Assembly (NCBI GenBank): GCA_026645575.1
Contig: JAPKMW010000173.1
Coordinates: 1 to 13,441 of the forward strand
Direction: 5' to 3'
DNA from: Caldilineaceae bacterium
GTDB taxonomy: Bacteria; Chloroflexota; Anaerolineae; Caldilineales; Caldilineaceae
Length of the DNA: 13,441 nt
The position numbers and the translations under genes are program-made. Every line of letters begins with the position of its first letter. Position 1 is the stretch's first letter. Under the pieces are notes generated by a model. That model saw only the letters and a program-made list of their open reading frames with translations. It was not told where the DNA came from and did not search any database. Of the stretch, positions 1-6,956 are shown piece by piece.

Positions 1-41
1 AGTAGTCCGCAGTCAGGTAGTCGCGTAGTCCAGAGTCAGTC
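1..41. repeat. degenerate AGTC tandem repeat at the window edge
   Basis: AGTC recurs at 4, 11, 19, 27, 34 and 38, so the spacing is mostly 7 or 8 bp. The period and the AGTCAG core resemble the heptamer repeats at 4283-4317 read on the minus strand. It may be the decayed end of a longer intergenic short-tandem-repeat array that continues beyond the window. No coding is visible in it. Confidence 0.45.
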
Positions 42-114
42 TATGCGCTTCTGGGTGTGTTGCGGTCTACTGATAATGCGGATTGATCAGTTCGTTTGCC
101 ATAGCCGATAGTAT

Positions 115-144
115 ACCATAAGTCGCCGCAACAAGCAGAGTCAA
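115..144 (-). promoter_or_regulatory. possible leftward promoter for a gene outside the window
   Basis: On the minus strand TTGACT (139-144) is followed after 18 nt by TATGGT (115-120), a plausible -35/-10 pair. TATACT at 110-115 is a second possible -10 at a poorer distance. The TGTTAC boxes at 160-198 lie just upstream in this direction and point the same way, as expected for an activator site. The gene it would serve lies left of the window, so it cannot be verified here. Confidence 0.35.
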
Positions 145-159
145 CGGTCAATCTGTTGT

Positions 160-198
160 GTAACAGTGTGGTGATGGCGCGGTAACAAAGTGGTAACA
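160..198 (-). promoter_or_regulatory. 11-bp-phased TGTTAC operator array next to the kinase gene
   Basis: GTAACA occurs on the plus strand (TGTTAC on the minus) at 160, 182 and 193. The slot at 171 holds the degenerate GTGATG. The starts 160, 171, 182 and 193 are exactly 11 bp apart, one helical turn. Tandem direct repeats with an 11-bp period are the classic binding mode of OmpR/PhoB-family response regulators, and a member of that family is encoded at 2497-3177. The boxes point leftwards, away from the kinase gene, so they may serve a divergent gene to the left, autoregulate the kinase operon, or both. Confidence 0.65.
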
Positions 199-266
199 AA
201 ATGCTCAAGCGGAAACAGTACCTGCGTAGCTAGGTGGAAGGCTGCCAATCTGTTGCGGCCAGTGAA

Positions 267-295
267 TTGACAGAAACAGGCGAGATCGGTAGATT
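267..295 (+). promoter_or_regulatory. sigma70-type promoter of the kinase-regulator operon
   Basis: A perfect -35 hexamer TTGACA (267-272) is followed by a 17-nt spacer and TAGATT (290-295, 4 of 6 consensus bases). Transcription would start near 302. That is almost on top of the ATG at 304, so either the message is leaderless or translation begins further down, near 343. Confidence 0.5.
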
Positions 296-303
296 TATCA
301 ACG

Positions 304-2466
304 ATGAACTGTCTCGTCATCATTTTTACCTGGGGAGTGAGCTTGCCTTTGACACGTCAACGTTTTTCAACCTATTTGATTACCGGCTGTGTTATCTTGA
401 TTTTTGCCAGCACGCTCAGCGCTGGTGTGCCGGCCTATTGGATCACGCGCAACCAATTGGAACGGCAGGCGTGGCTTCAGGTGGAAAATGCCCAACAAGC
501 GACGCAATCGCTGCTGCTGGCGGAACAGAATCGGCTGAACGATCTTGCCATGCTCTTTGCCGAACGCCCCACCTTGCGGCGCTTGGCGCAAAGCGGGGCA
601 AGCGCCGAATTGGAAGCGTTTTTGGTGGCTTTCCAGGCCCGCAGCGCAATGGATCTGTTGCTCTTCTGTGATCCAACCGGCGTTCGCGTGGCCGGCGCAC
701 CGCTACTAGATCATTGCCCGGCGCTCACAACGCCGCAATACATGTTGATTACCGACCAGCCGGCTATCGTGGTGAGCCAGCCGGTGGCGAATGACAGTGG
801 CGCCCGCATGGGAATTGCAACAGCCGGGATCTGGCTGGATGAAGCCTTTTTGCACCACCTGGCCGCCAGCACCGGCGCCCAACAGAGCATTCTAACGGCA
901 ACTGGGGAACAGGTGGCTAGTAGTATGCCGGCTGCGGATGCAACGCGCCTTTTGCCGTCGGCGCTTGCCAACGCTGCGAATGACAGCGCAAACGGGCAAC
1001 CCCAGACGGCGTTGCTCGACTACGTTGGTCAACCCTATTATGCCGCCTATGCGCGGTTGGCTCCAACGACAGCCCTTGCGCCGTTTTTTTGGGAAGTCGC
1101 CTTGCCGGTTGGTGAATTGATTGCGGCGGAAGCGCGCGCCTTGGCCATTCTTGTGACCAGCACCGGCATCGTCGCCTTACTGGGCGTCGCGCTGGCGACC
1201 TGGTATGTCCGCCGCTTAACTCAACCGCTGGCTGAATTGACCGGAGTGGCCGAGCGCATCAGCCGCGGCGATTTTGTGGCGCCCATTCCCGCCGTCGCCA
1301 CGCCCAATGAAGTGGCGACCCTCTCGACGGCCTTGATCCGCAGCCAGGCCAGCATGTTGCGCGCCCTAGATGAACGCGCCCAGGCCCATGACTGGCTCTA
1401 CACCCTGATCCAGTCGGTTGTTGAAGGGGTTGTGACCTTTGATGCGAAAGGGCAGGTCACCTTTTTGAGCCAGGGCGCAGAAGCCTTGACTGGCTGGAGC
1501 AGCGGCGAAGCGCTTGGTCAACCGATTGATCGGCTTTTTCCACCCGCCGGCGCCAATGATAACTCCTTCCTGAGCCAGGTCCCGCAGCCGGGGGCGAAAC
1601 GCCTGATCGAGGTTTACACACGCAACGGCAAGGCGATTACCTTGTCCATCACCGGCGCGCGCCTGGCGCCTCCGAATGAGAAAACGGCGCAGGTGGCCTT
1701 GGTCTTACGCGATGTCACCCATGAAGAAGCCTTGCGCAACCTGCGTTCCTACTTTCTCGCCAATATCTCGCATGAGTTCAAAACACCGCTCAGCACGCTC
1801 AACGCCTCGTTAGAGCTGCTGCTTGACCCTGCCGAGGAATACGCCGTGTCCGAAGTGCGCGAGGTGCTGAAACCGGCGCACCTGAGTCTGCTCACTTTGC
1901 AAAATCTCATCGACAACCTCCTGCAAAGCAGCAGTATCGAAGCCGGCCATTTTGTATTGCGCAAACAGAACGTTGCGCTCACCCATGTGGTGGAGGATGC
2001 GTTGCGATTGGTGCAACCGCTCTTTGACCGCCGCCGCCAACAATTTACCTTGTGCGCCGACGAGGGGTGGCTGGATCCGGTTGCGCCCCATCTGGTGGCA
2101 GCGGATCAGGGGCGGTTGACCCAGGTGCTGGTCAATCTGTTGGTCAACGCCAGCAAGTATAGCCCATTGGGCGGCGCCATTGACCTGACGATGAGCAGCG
2201 CAGCCGGCACGATTCGCGTCGCCGTCGCCGACCGCGGCCCTGGGATTCCGCCTCAGGATCGGTTGAATCTCTTCCGGCGCTATGTCCGCCTGGATATTCA
2301 AGACAATGAGGAATACGGTATCGGCCTGGGGCTATACGTCGTCAAAACCACAGTTGAGGCCCACGGCGGCGCCGTCGGCATTGAGGATCGACCGGGGGGC
2401 GGTTCGGTTTTTTGGTTTACGTTGCCGCTGAGTACAGAAGACAGATCGTCCCGTAGGGACGCTTGA
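304..2466 (+). CDS. membrane-bound PAS sensor histidine kinase (PhoR-like architecture)
   Basis: Sensor kinase of a two-component system that would autophosphorylate on His and pass the phosphate to the regulator encoded directly downstream. Visible order: membrane segment about 24-46; extracytoplasmic sensor region about 47-278 of unrecognised fold (Cache-like size); second membrane segment about 279-302; HAMP about 300-352; PAS about 363-475; HisKA with the H-box ISHEFKTPL (His490); HATPase with N-box Asn615, G1 box DRGPGIP (643-649) and G2 box GIGLGL (672-677). All catalytic motifs are intact. The architecture matches PhoR-type kinases, but the signal is unknown. Start uncertain: ATG 304 lacks a clear ribosome-binding site and coincides with the predicted transcription start. 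In-frame TTG 343 has GGGGAG at 332-337 five bases upstream, and GTG 337 is a third option. The downstream starts remove 11-13 residues before the first membrane segment. Confidence 0.93.
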   Translation: MNCLVIIFTWGVSLPLTRQRFSTYLITGCVILIFASTLSAGVPAYWITRNQLERQAWLQVENAQQATQSLLLAEQNRLNDLAMLFAERPTLRRLAQSGASAELEAFLVAFQARSAMDLLLFCDPTGVRVAGAPLLDHCPALTTPQYMLITDQPAIVVSQPVANDSGARMGIATAGIWLDEAFLHHLAASTGAQQSILTATGEQVASSMPAADATRLLPSALANAANDSANGQPQTALLDYVGQPYYAAYARLAPTTALAPFFWEVALPVGELIAAEARALAILVTSTGIVALLGVALATWYVRRLTQPLAELTGVAERISRGDFVAPIPAVATPNEVATLSTALIRSQASMLRALDERAQAHDWLYTLIQSVVEGVVTFDAKGQVTFLSQGAEALTGWSSGEALGQPIDRLFPPAGANDNSFLSQVPQPGAKRLIEVYTRNGKAITLSITGARLAPPNEKTAQVALVLRDVTHEEALRNLRSYFLANISHEFKTPLSTLNASLELLLDPAEEYAVSEVREVLKPAHLSLLTLQNLIDNLLQSSSIEAGHFVLRKQNVALTHVVEDALRLVQPLFDRRRQQFTLCADEGWLDPVAPHLVAADQGRLTQVLVNLLVNASKYSPLGGAIDLTMSSAAGTIRVAVADRGPGIPPQDRLNLFRRYVRLDIQDNEEYGIGLGLYVVKTTVEAHGGAVGIEDRPGGGSVFWFTLPLSTEDRSSRRDA

Positions 2467-2496
2467 GTTTAGCTGGGATGAAGGGGAGCGAGTGGT

Positions 2497-3177
2497 ATGA
2501 GGGTTTTAGTCGTGGAAGATGATTTGTCGTTATCCGATGTGATTGCGTTTACCTTGCGCCGCGCCGGGTTTGAGATCCTGACGGCGTATGATGGGCTGGC
2601 GGCGTTGGGGACTTGGGAGCAGCAGCGGCCTGATCTATTGGTGTTGGATTTGAATTTGCCCAAGCTTGACGGCTTGGATGTTTGCCGACGCGTGCGGATG
2701 GTGGACAAGACGCCAATCATTATGCTCAGTGTGCGCAGCGGTGACGAAGCGGTGGTGAAAGGCTTGGAATTGGGCGCCGATGACTACATTGTGAAGCCCT
2801 TTAGCCCCAGCCAACTGGTGGCGCGCGTGCGTGCGGTGTTGCGGCGGGCCGGCATTGTCGAGACGCCCAGTGTATTGACAGTGGGTGATCTCACCCTGGA
2901 TCGCAGCCGTAATGAAGTGCAACGTCCCGATAGCCCACCCTTGCGGCTGACCCAACTGGAAGTGCGGCTGTTGGAGATGCTCATGCTCAACGCTGGTCAA
3001 GTCTTGACCAGCGAGCAACTGATCACCGCCGTCTGGGGCGCCGATGGCGGCGACCGGGCCATGCTCAAGCAGTTGGTCTACCGCCTGCGCACCAAGTTGG
3101 AAGCCGGCGTAACCCAGCCGCCGCTGATTGAGACAATTCCGAATGTTGGTTACACGTTCGCAGCTCCAGCCAAATAA
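2497..3177 (+). CDS. OmpR/PhoB-family response regulator
   Basis: DNA-binding response regulator, partner of the kinase that ends 30 bp upstream. The receiver domain (about 1-118) has the acidic pair Asp8-Asp9, phospho-acceptor Asp51 in LVLDLNLP, Ser78 at the switch position and Lys100 in VKPF. The winged-helix DNA-binding domain (about 125-224) carries the family's [12 protein letters not shown] start, the recognition helix around LKQLVYRLR and the closing IPNVGYTF wing. At 226 aa it is the normal length. The start is well supported: GGGGAG at 2483-2488 lies 8 nt before the ATG. Order is kinase first and regulator second, in one operon. Regulators of this class bind direct repeats with an 11-bp period, and such arrays occur at 160-198, 6765-6817, 6872-6926 and 7346-7385. 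That they are its targets is inference. Confidence 0.95.
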   Translation: MRVLVVEDDLSLSDVIAFTLRRAGFEILTAYDGLAALGTWEQQRPDLLVLDLNLPKLDGLDVCRRVRMVDKTPIIMLSVRSGDEAVVKGLELGADDYIVKPFSPSQLVARVRAVLRRAGIVETPSVLTVGDLTLDRSRNEVQRPDSPPLRLTQLEVRLLEMLMLNAGQVLTSEQLITAVWGADGGDRAMLKQLVYRLRTKLEAGVTQPPLIETIPNVGYTFAAPAK

Positions 3178-3255
3178 CAGCCCTCACCCGCTGATTCGCT
3201 TATAGTGGGCAAACCAGGTCAGGCAAAAGAAGCCGCCTTCTGCTTGGGTATCGTC

Positions 3256-4164
3256 TTATTCCGCACCAAAGGGGTAGAAGTCCACTTCCTCTTTAATGGC
3301 GTCGATCAAGATCGAAATTTCCCGCTTGTCCTCGGCATCCAGTTCTTGCGCACCGGCTGGCGCCCGCTCGACCAGCGAAGTAAAGACGCCCCGCCGCTTA
3401 AGGATGTACCGCATAAAGGGGTGAGTCTCCAGATTGATCAGCGGCAGCAAGCGGGTATGCAACGCCCGCGCCCCGGCCTCGTCCCCGGCCCACCACTTTT
3501 CCATCACCTTAGCCAGCAGATCGGCGATCTCACAAGCAGGCATACAGCCATCGGCCCCGCGTCGCAACTCATCGGGCAGGAAGCGACCGGCAAAACCGCC
3601 AAAGATCGTCTTCACCTTGTTCCCCACCAGGTTGTGGACTTCAGCAATGTGCTTCGGGCCAGGCGGGCGCTCTTCCTTGATATATTCAATTGACGGCACC
3701 TCTTCTACCAGTTTAGCGATCTGTTCGCCGGTGAGGGGCGCATAGGCCGCCGCATTTTGCAACATAATCGGCCCATCATAGGCATCCGCCATCCGCTTGA
3801 ACATTTCAATCGCCACCGCGGCATTGGCGCGTGCCGGCGCCATCGCAATGATCGAATCAGCACCGGCCTTTTGCGCCGCTCGTGCAAAGAACAGCACCTG
3901 GGGCAACGCGACGCCCGAACAGCCAAAGACCACTGGCAGGCGCCCATTCACCTCTGCCAGCACAGCATCCAGCCCGCGCAACCGCTCTTCCTCGCCCAAA
4001 AAGTAAAACTCCCCCACCATCACCGGCCAGACAATGCCATGTTGCCCACTCGTGCAACAAAAGTTTGCCGCCGCCCGCAGGTCGGGGATATGGATCTCAT
4101 AATCCTCATGATATGGGGTCGGCAACAACCCAAAAACCCCTTTTAAGTGATCAAACCGTGCCAT
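3256..4164 (-). CDS. DapA-family aldolase/dehydratase (sugar-acid type)
   Basis: A TIM-barrel class I lyase of the dihydrodipicolinate synthase/N-acetylneuraminate lyase family, 302 aa, a normal family length. The Schiff-base lysine is Lys163 in YIKEERPP, and a glycine-rich segment near FGGFAGRF follows. Two family landmarks differ. The GTTGE loop reads VMVGE (48-52), and the tyrosine usual in LYN.P is Gln136 in MLQNAAAY. It is therefore unlikely to be a lysine-biosynthetic DapA and more likely acts on a 2-keto-3-deoxy sugar acid, as aldolase or dehydratase. It lies downstream of an enolase-superfamily dehydratase on the same strand, the usual pairing in non-phosphorylative sugar-acid breakdown. 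Start: AGGAGAG lies 8 nt before the ATG at 4164. An upstream in-frame GTG at 4188 is rejected because this ribosome-binding site would lie inside the coding region. The exact substrate is unknown. Confidence 0.88.
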   Translation of the reverse strand: MARFDHLKGVFGLLPTPYHEDYEIHIPDLRAAANFCCTSGQHGIVWPVMVGEFYFLGEEERLRGLDAVLAEVNGRLPVVFGCSGVALPQVLFFARAAQKAGADSIIAMAPARANAAVAIEMFKRMADAYDGPIMLQNAAAYAPLTGEQIAKLVEEVPSIEYIKEERPPGPKHIAEVHNLVGNKVKTIFGGFAGRFLPDELRRGADGCMPACEIADLLAKVMEKWWAGDEAGARALHTRLLPLINLETHPFMRYILKRRGVFTSLVERAPAGAQELDAEDKREISILIDAIKEEVDFYPFGAE

Positions 4165-4188
4165 TGTACCTACTCTCCTGATTCTCAC

Positions 4189-4258
4189 AAAGCAGAGGGC
4201 AGAAAGCAGAGGACAGAAAGCAGAGGACAGAAAGCAGAGGGCAGAAAGCAGAGGACAG
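4189..4258. repeat. 14-bp tandem repeat, five copies (heptamer family)
   Basis: Five head-to-tail copies of AAAGCAGAGGRCAG start at 4189, 4203, 4217, 4231 and 4245. They differ only by G or A at one position. Each 14-mer is two related heptamers built on CAGA plus three purines. The array sits directly upstream of the ribosome-binding site of the DapA-family gene and would be transcribed as part of its mRNA leader. Such heptamer arrays are known as intergenic short tandem repeats in cyanobacteria and other large-genome bacteria. Confidence 0.9.
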
Positions 4259-4282
4259 AAAATCCCGTAACCTATCTGCGTC

Positions 4283-4317
4283 TTCTGACTTCTGACTTCT
4301 GACTTCTGACTTCTGTC
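4283..4317. repeat. 7-bp tandem repeat TTCTGAC, inverted relative to the array at 4189
   Basis: Four perfect TTCTGAC copies (4283-4310) are followed by TTCTGTC (4311-4317), then degenerate CT-rich sequence up to the dehydratase stop codon. On the other strand the unit is CAGAAGT, the same CAGA-plus-three heptamer as the array at 4189-4258. The two arrays are therefore inverted copies around a 24-bp centre and could pair imperfectly in RNA between the two coding regions. Confidence 0.85.
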
Positions 4318-4333
4318 TTCTTACCTCTGTCTT

Positions 4334-5665
4334 CTATTCTTTCCAGCGGTCATCCGGTCGCCAGAAACCCAACTTTGGTGTATTCCACTCTTCAGTCGCC
4401 AGGAACAGCGTCCCCGGTGTACGCAAATTGGCTTCAATGCCTTCCAGGTTGAGATCGACACCCAAGCCCGGCTTCTCCGGCACCTTGACATAACCATCGG
4501 CCATGTAATCAGGCTCCAGCCCTGTGACAAGGCTGGGCCAGAAGGGTAGATCCAACCCGTGATGCTCCACCGAGAGGAAGCTGGGAATCGCTGCGGCACA
4601 GTGGACATTGGCCATAAAACCGATGGGTGAACCGGCGCAGTGGAGTGCAGTGGGAATGCCATAGCGCTCACCATAGTCGGCGATCTTCTTAGTTTCCATC
4701 ATACCGCCGGAGGTGAGCAAGTCGGGGTGTAGAATGTCGATGGCGCGCCGTTCGATCCACTCGCGGAAGCCGTCCCAGAGATAGAGTTCTTCGCCGGCGG
4801 CAATGGGGGTGCGCAAGGCGTCGGCCACCCGTTTGTGCCCCTCAATGTCCCACCAGGGCATGGGATCTTCGATCCAGGCCAGGTGATAGGGTTCCCAAGC
4901 CTCACCCAGACGGATCATCTCGTCCAGGGTTAAGTGGCCATGGCCAAAGTGGTCGGTGCAGAGCGAAATCTCATCACCAACCGCTTCGCGAATGGCCGCC
5001 ACAATTTCAACGGCGGCGGCAATGCCGCGATTCGTTAACCGGGCGCCGGGACCAGAACCAGGCGCCCGCCCGCGCCACCCCAGCGGATATTCCCCTTGCG
5101 TGGGCTGACCGACCAACGCGCCCGGTGTTGTCTCAAACAATTTGGGACGAATGTCAAACTTAATAAAGGTCAGCCCCAGCGCTTTGCGCCCTTCCAACGC
5201 TTTGCGATAACCCTCAACGGTTGGCTCGTCGGGGGCAGGGGTGTCGGCGTAAAGGCGCACTTTGTCGCGATATTTGCCGCCCAGCAGTTGGTAACAAGGG
5301 ACGCCATAGACCTTGCCCACCAGATCCCAGAGGGCGATTTCAATGCCGGAGACGCCGCCTCCCTCACGCCCCCAGTTGCCGAACTTTTTGAGGGCGCGGA
5401 AGATCATATCGACGTTGCACGGGTTCTGGCCCAGCAACATGCTCTTAAATTGTAGCGCATTTTCCCGATGACCGGCATCACGCACCTCGCCCAGGCCATA
5501 GACGCCCTGGTTGGTGTCGATGCGGATGATGGGGTAATCATAGTTGCTGGCGACCACCGCAATGCGCATATCGGTGATTTTGAGGTCAGTCGGGCGCGAA
5601 TAGCGGTTAATCGCATCCTCGACCCGACCCAGTTGGGTCTGTTGTTCTGAAGAAGTTGTTTTCAT
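4334..5665 (-). CDS. enolase-superfamily sugar-acid dehydratase (mandelate racemase/MLE type)
   Basis: A 443-aa member of the mandelate racemase/muconate lactonizing group, which removes a proton alpha to a carboxylate with help from a divalent metal. The N-terminal capping domain is about 27-135 and the barrel follows. Likely metal ligands are Asp238 (CTDHFGHG), Glu266 (WIEDPMP) and Glu292 (AAGEEL). Candidate base residues are Lys169 (FIKFD) and His342 (ALHCAGSP), with Glu367 (SVEHHG) late in the barrel. The layout is closest to acid-sugar dehydratases such as galactonate dehydratase, whose product is a 2-keto-3-deoxy acid. That fits the DapA-family gene 169 bp downstream. A 68-residue stretch between Lys169 and Asp238 includes a Gly/Pro/Arg-rich loop (about 195-212). 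The ATG at 5665 is preceded by AAGGAAAG. An open frame extends to 5800, but its extra residues do not resemble the family. The substrate is not determined. Confidence 0.88.
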   Translation of the reverse strand: MKTTSSEQQTQLGRVEDAINRYSRPTDLKITDMRIAVVASNYDYPIIRIDTNQGVYGLGEVRDAGHRENALQFKSMLLGQNPCNVDMIFRALKKFGNWGREGGGVSGIEIALWDLVGKVYGVPCYQLLGGKYRDKVRLYADTPAPDEPTVEGYRKALEGRKALGLTFIKFDIRPKLFETTPGALVGQPTQGEYPLGWRGRAPGSGPGARLTNRGIAAAVEIVAAIREAVGDEISLCTDHFGHGHLTLDEMIRLGEAWEPYHLAWIEDPMPWWDIEGHKRVADALRTPIAAGEELYLWDGFREWIERRAIDILHPDLLTSGGMMETKKIADYGERYGIPTALHCAGSPIGFMANVHCAAAIPSFLSVEHHGLDLPFWPSLVTGLEPDYMADGYVKVPEKPGLGVDLNLEGIEANLRTPGTLFLATEEWNTPKLGFWRPDDRWKE

Positions 5666-5808
5666 TGTTGCTTTCTTTCCTTGAACGGTTCTTGCCGTTG
5701 CCGGCCAGGTGCGGGTTAAATTCCAACGTCCAAACGCTGTTGATAGGGCTGGCATCAAGCGGTTGGAACGAGTACCCCTGTGATTGGGAGGGAACGTCAA
5801 GAAGCGTC

Positions 5809-5837
5809 ATTATACAAACCCGAAGACGATCTTGCAA
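5809..5837 (-). promoter_or_regulatory. promoter of the sugar-acid dehydratase operon
   Basis: On the minus strand TTGCAA (5832-5837) is separated by 17 nt from a perfect TATAAT (5809-5814). Transcription would start near 5802, giving a leader of about 137 nt before the ATG at 5665. This also argues against a translation start at 5800. Within the leader TTCCAAC (5721-5727) and GTTGGAA (5762-5768) form a spaced inverted repeat that could be an operator or a weak stem. No TGTTAC boxes are present here. Confidence 0.65.
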
Positions 5838-5913
5838 ACCCATTTTGCTGGCTGTTAGGGGTGGTGGTGGGGTGTAATTCCCAGGGATGACAACCGAACA
5901 GGGGATTGATCAG

Positions 5914-5931
5914 GCTGACCGGAGGGTCAGC
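5914..5931 (-). terminator. hairpin downstream of the USP-like gene, possible terminator
   Basis: GCTGACC (5914-5920) and GGTCAGC (5925-5931) form a perfect 7-bp stem with a 4-base loop, about 30 bp past the stop codon of the USP-like gene. There is no clear U-tract on either strand, so intrinsic termination would be weak. It could instead be an RNA 3-prime stabilising hairpin or an operator. Confidence 0.35.
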
Positions 5932-5960
5932 AGACGGCGGAGCAACAAAGAGGGTAATTG

Positions 5961-6680
5961 TCAGGTTGCTTTGGTGATGAGCAAAGGGCAAGTCACCCAA
6001 CGCAACAGTGGATTGACCAATTCGCCATAGAGCCAACGGAGCCAACGCGTTTTTGTTTCAGCAGCGATGACAATCAAATCCGGGTTGCAAGTGTCCACTG
6101 CACGCTGAATGCGCCAATCAGGTTCGCCGGTGGTCAGCGATAGGGTGACGGCAAGGTGTTGTTGCCGAAGCCGTTGAGTGATAGTGGTGATCATGGCGCC
6201 GGAGACCGTATTGGGCGCTAGTAAAATGTCGGGGGTGGGTTGAGCGTAGGGCGTTGCGCGATAAAAGCGGGGCCAGGGTGGCACAATGGGCAGGATCGTA
6301 ATGGTGGTCGCCGTGGGTTGCGCCAGCCGCTCGATCCAGGACAAGGCGATCCAATCGCTTGGCTCGGCGCGTACAATGAAAAGAATTTGGGTCAGCGGCC
6401 AGCGCGGTTGTTGCAAAATCAGTAGGGAACGACGGCTTTGCGCAACCAGCCGCCGCGCCGGTGAACCCCACAGCCACCGTTGGAACCATGACTGCGGCGG
6501 CGGCACATAGAGATCCAGATCAAGCGCATCCAGCGCCGACCACCACTGTTCGTTCCTACTATCATCCGGCAAGGTTCCCTGCCGATACGCTTTTACCTCT
6601 GTCAGCAATGGCTGGCTAGGGCGACGCGCAGTTGGGGTAACAGCAGTTGTCCCGAAAGCCGGCTCAATTCCTTTCTTCAC
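5961..6680 (-). CDS. USP-like protein with a truncated first domain
   Basis: A 239-aa cytoplasmic protein related to the universal stress protein family. Residues about 97-236 form one UspA-like domain, starting TQILFIVRA and ending LLRWVTCPLLIT. Residues about 52-90, ending in GSPARRLVAQSRRSLLIL, resemble only the last part of another USP domain, so the protein looks like a tandem USP that lost most of its first domain. The ATP-binding signature G-2x-G-9x-G-S/T is decayed in the second domain (AETKTRWLRWLYGEL keeps one Gly), so nucleotide binding is doubtful. The first 50 residues are not recognisable. The start is a GTG with GAGG 10 nt upstream. Five TGTTAC boxes at 6765-6817 face this gene. 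A second, complete USP gene lies in the transporter operon. Confidence 0.75.
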   Translation of the reverse strand: MKKGIEPAFGTTAVTPTARRPSQPLLTEVKAYRQGTLPDDSRNEQWWSALDALDLDLYVPPPQSWFQRWLWGSPARRLVAQSRRSLLILQQPRWPLTQILFIVRAEPSDWIALSWIERLAQPTATTITILPIVPPWPRFYRATPYAQPTPDILLAPNTVSGAMITTITQRLRQQHLAVTLSLTTGEPDWRIQRAVDTCNPDLIVIAAETKTRWLRWLYGELVNPLLRWVTCPLLITKAT

Positions 6681-6764
6681 CGTGAATTTACCTCGTTTTG
6701 TGGCACATCTTTGTCAGGCAAGATCCAGCCATCGGTAATATCGGCGCGACCGGATAGCTCTACG

Positions 6765-6817
6765 GTAACAGCCCTACGTAACAGCGCCAGTAACAATCCT
6801 GTAACAAAATGGTAACA
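6765..6817 (-). promoter_or_regulatory. five TGTTAC operator boxes facing the USP-like gene
   Basis: GTAACA on the plus strand (TGTTAC on the minus) starts at 6765, 6778, 6790, 6801 and 6812, spaced 13, 12, 11 and 11 bp. The orientation is towards the gene starting at 6680. No strong -10 is visible. On the minus strand TATCCG lies shortly after the last box and would be a weak one. The repeated hexamer and near one-turn spacing match the array at 160-198, so the same OmpR/PhoB-type regulator is the likely binder. Confidence 0.65.
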
Positions 6818-6871
6818 GACATCCACTGTTTACCCCATCGCCGCCGATCCACAGGCTGAATACGAGTACGC

Positions 6872-6942
6872 TGTTACGCCGCTGTTACATCATACTCACT
6901 AGCCTTATACTCACTAGCCTTGTTACCCGGCCCCTTTATGCT
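6872..6942 (+). promoter_or_regulatory. rightward activator-type promoter A with TGTTAC boxes
   Basis: TGTTAC starts at 6872, 6883 and 6921, and the -10-like hexamer TATGCT is at 6937-6942, ten bases after the last box. This is the geometry of PhoB-type promoters, where the boxes replace a -35. From the last box onward the pattern TGTTACC-N2-GCCCC-N2-TATGCT is shared exactly with promoter B at 7380-7401. Predicted transcription start is about 6949. No convincing gene follows directly. Confidence 0.6.
6892..6921. repeat. perfect 15-bp tandem duplication inside promoter A
   Basis: ATACTCACTAGCCTT occurs twice head to tail, at 6892-6906 and 6907-6921. It lies between the second and third TGTTAC boxes and lengthens their spacing to 38 bp. 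Removing one copy gives 23 bp, exactly the spacing in promoter B. Confidence 0.95.
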
Positions 6943-6956
6943 GACGGCAAAGGGGC
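6930..6956. other. inverted repeat across the promoter A start region
   Basis: GCCCCTTT (6930-6937) and AAAGGGGC (6949-6956) are perfectly complementary with an 11-base loop. The pair overlaps the -10 hexamer and the predicted start site, so it may be a repressor site or a DNA cruciform. It is not a terminator, since it has no U-tract and lies at the start of the transcript. Confidence 0.5.

Noticed and set aside
3219..3247. Bidirectional terminator between the convergent regulator and DapA-family genes
   Set aside because: The best stem is only AGAAG/CTTCT with mismatched extensions and no U-tract, too weak to call.
3256..4164. Lysine-biosynthetic dihydrodipicolinate synthase (dapA)
   Set aside because: Key DapA residues (threonines of GTTGE, the LYN.P tyrosine) are replaced, and the neighbour is a sugar-acid dehydratase.
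4165..4188. Upstream GTG start for the DapA-family gene
   Set aside because: The AGGAGAG ribosome-binding site for ATG 4164 lies inside this extension, and the extra residues add no family similarity.
4189..4317. CRISPR array
   Set aside because: The repeats are 7 and 14 bp, contiguous and without spacers. They are simple tandem arrays.
5666..5800. N-terminal extension of the enolase-superfamily enzyme to an upstream start at 5800
   Set aside because: The extra 45 residues do not resemble the family, and the predicted TATAAT promoter places the transcription start at about 5802, so this stretch is leader.
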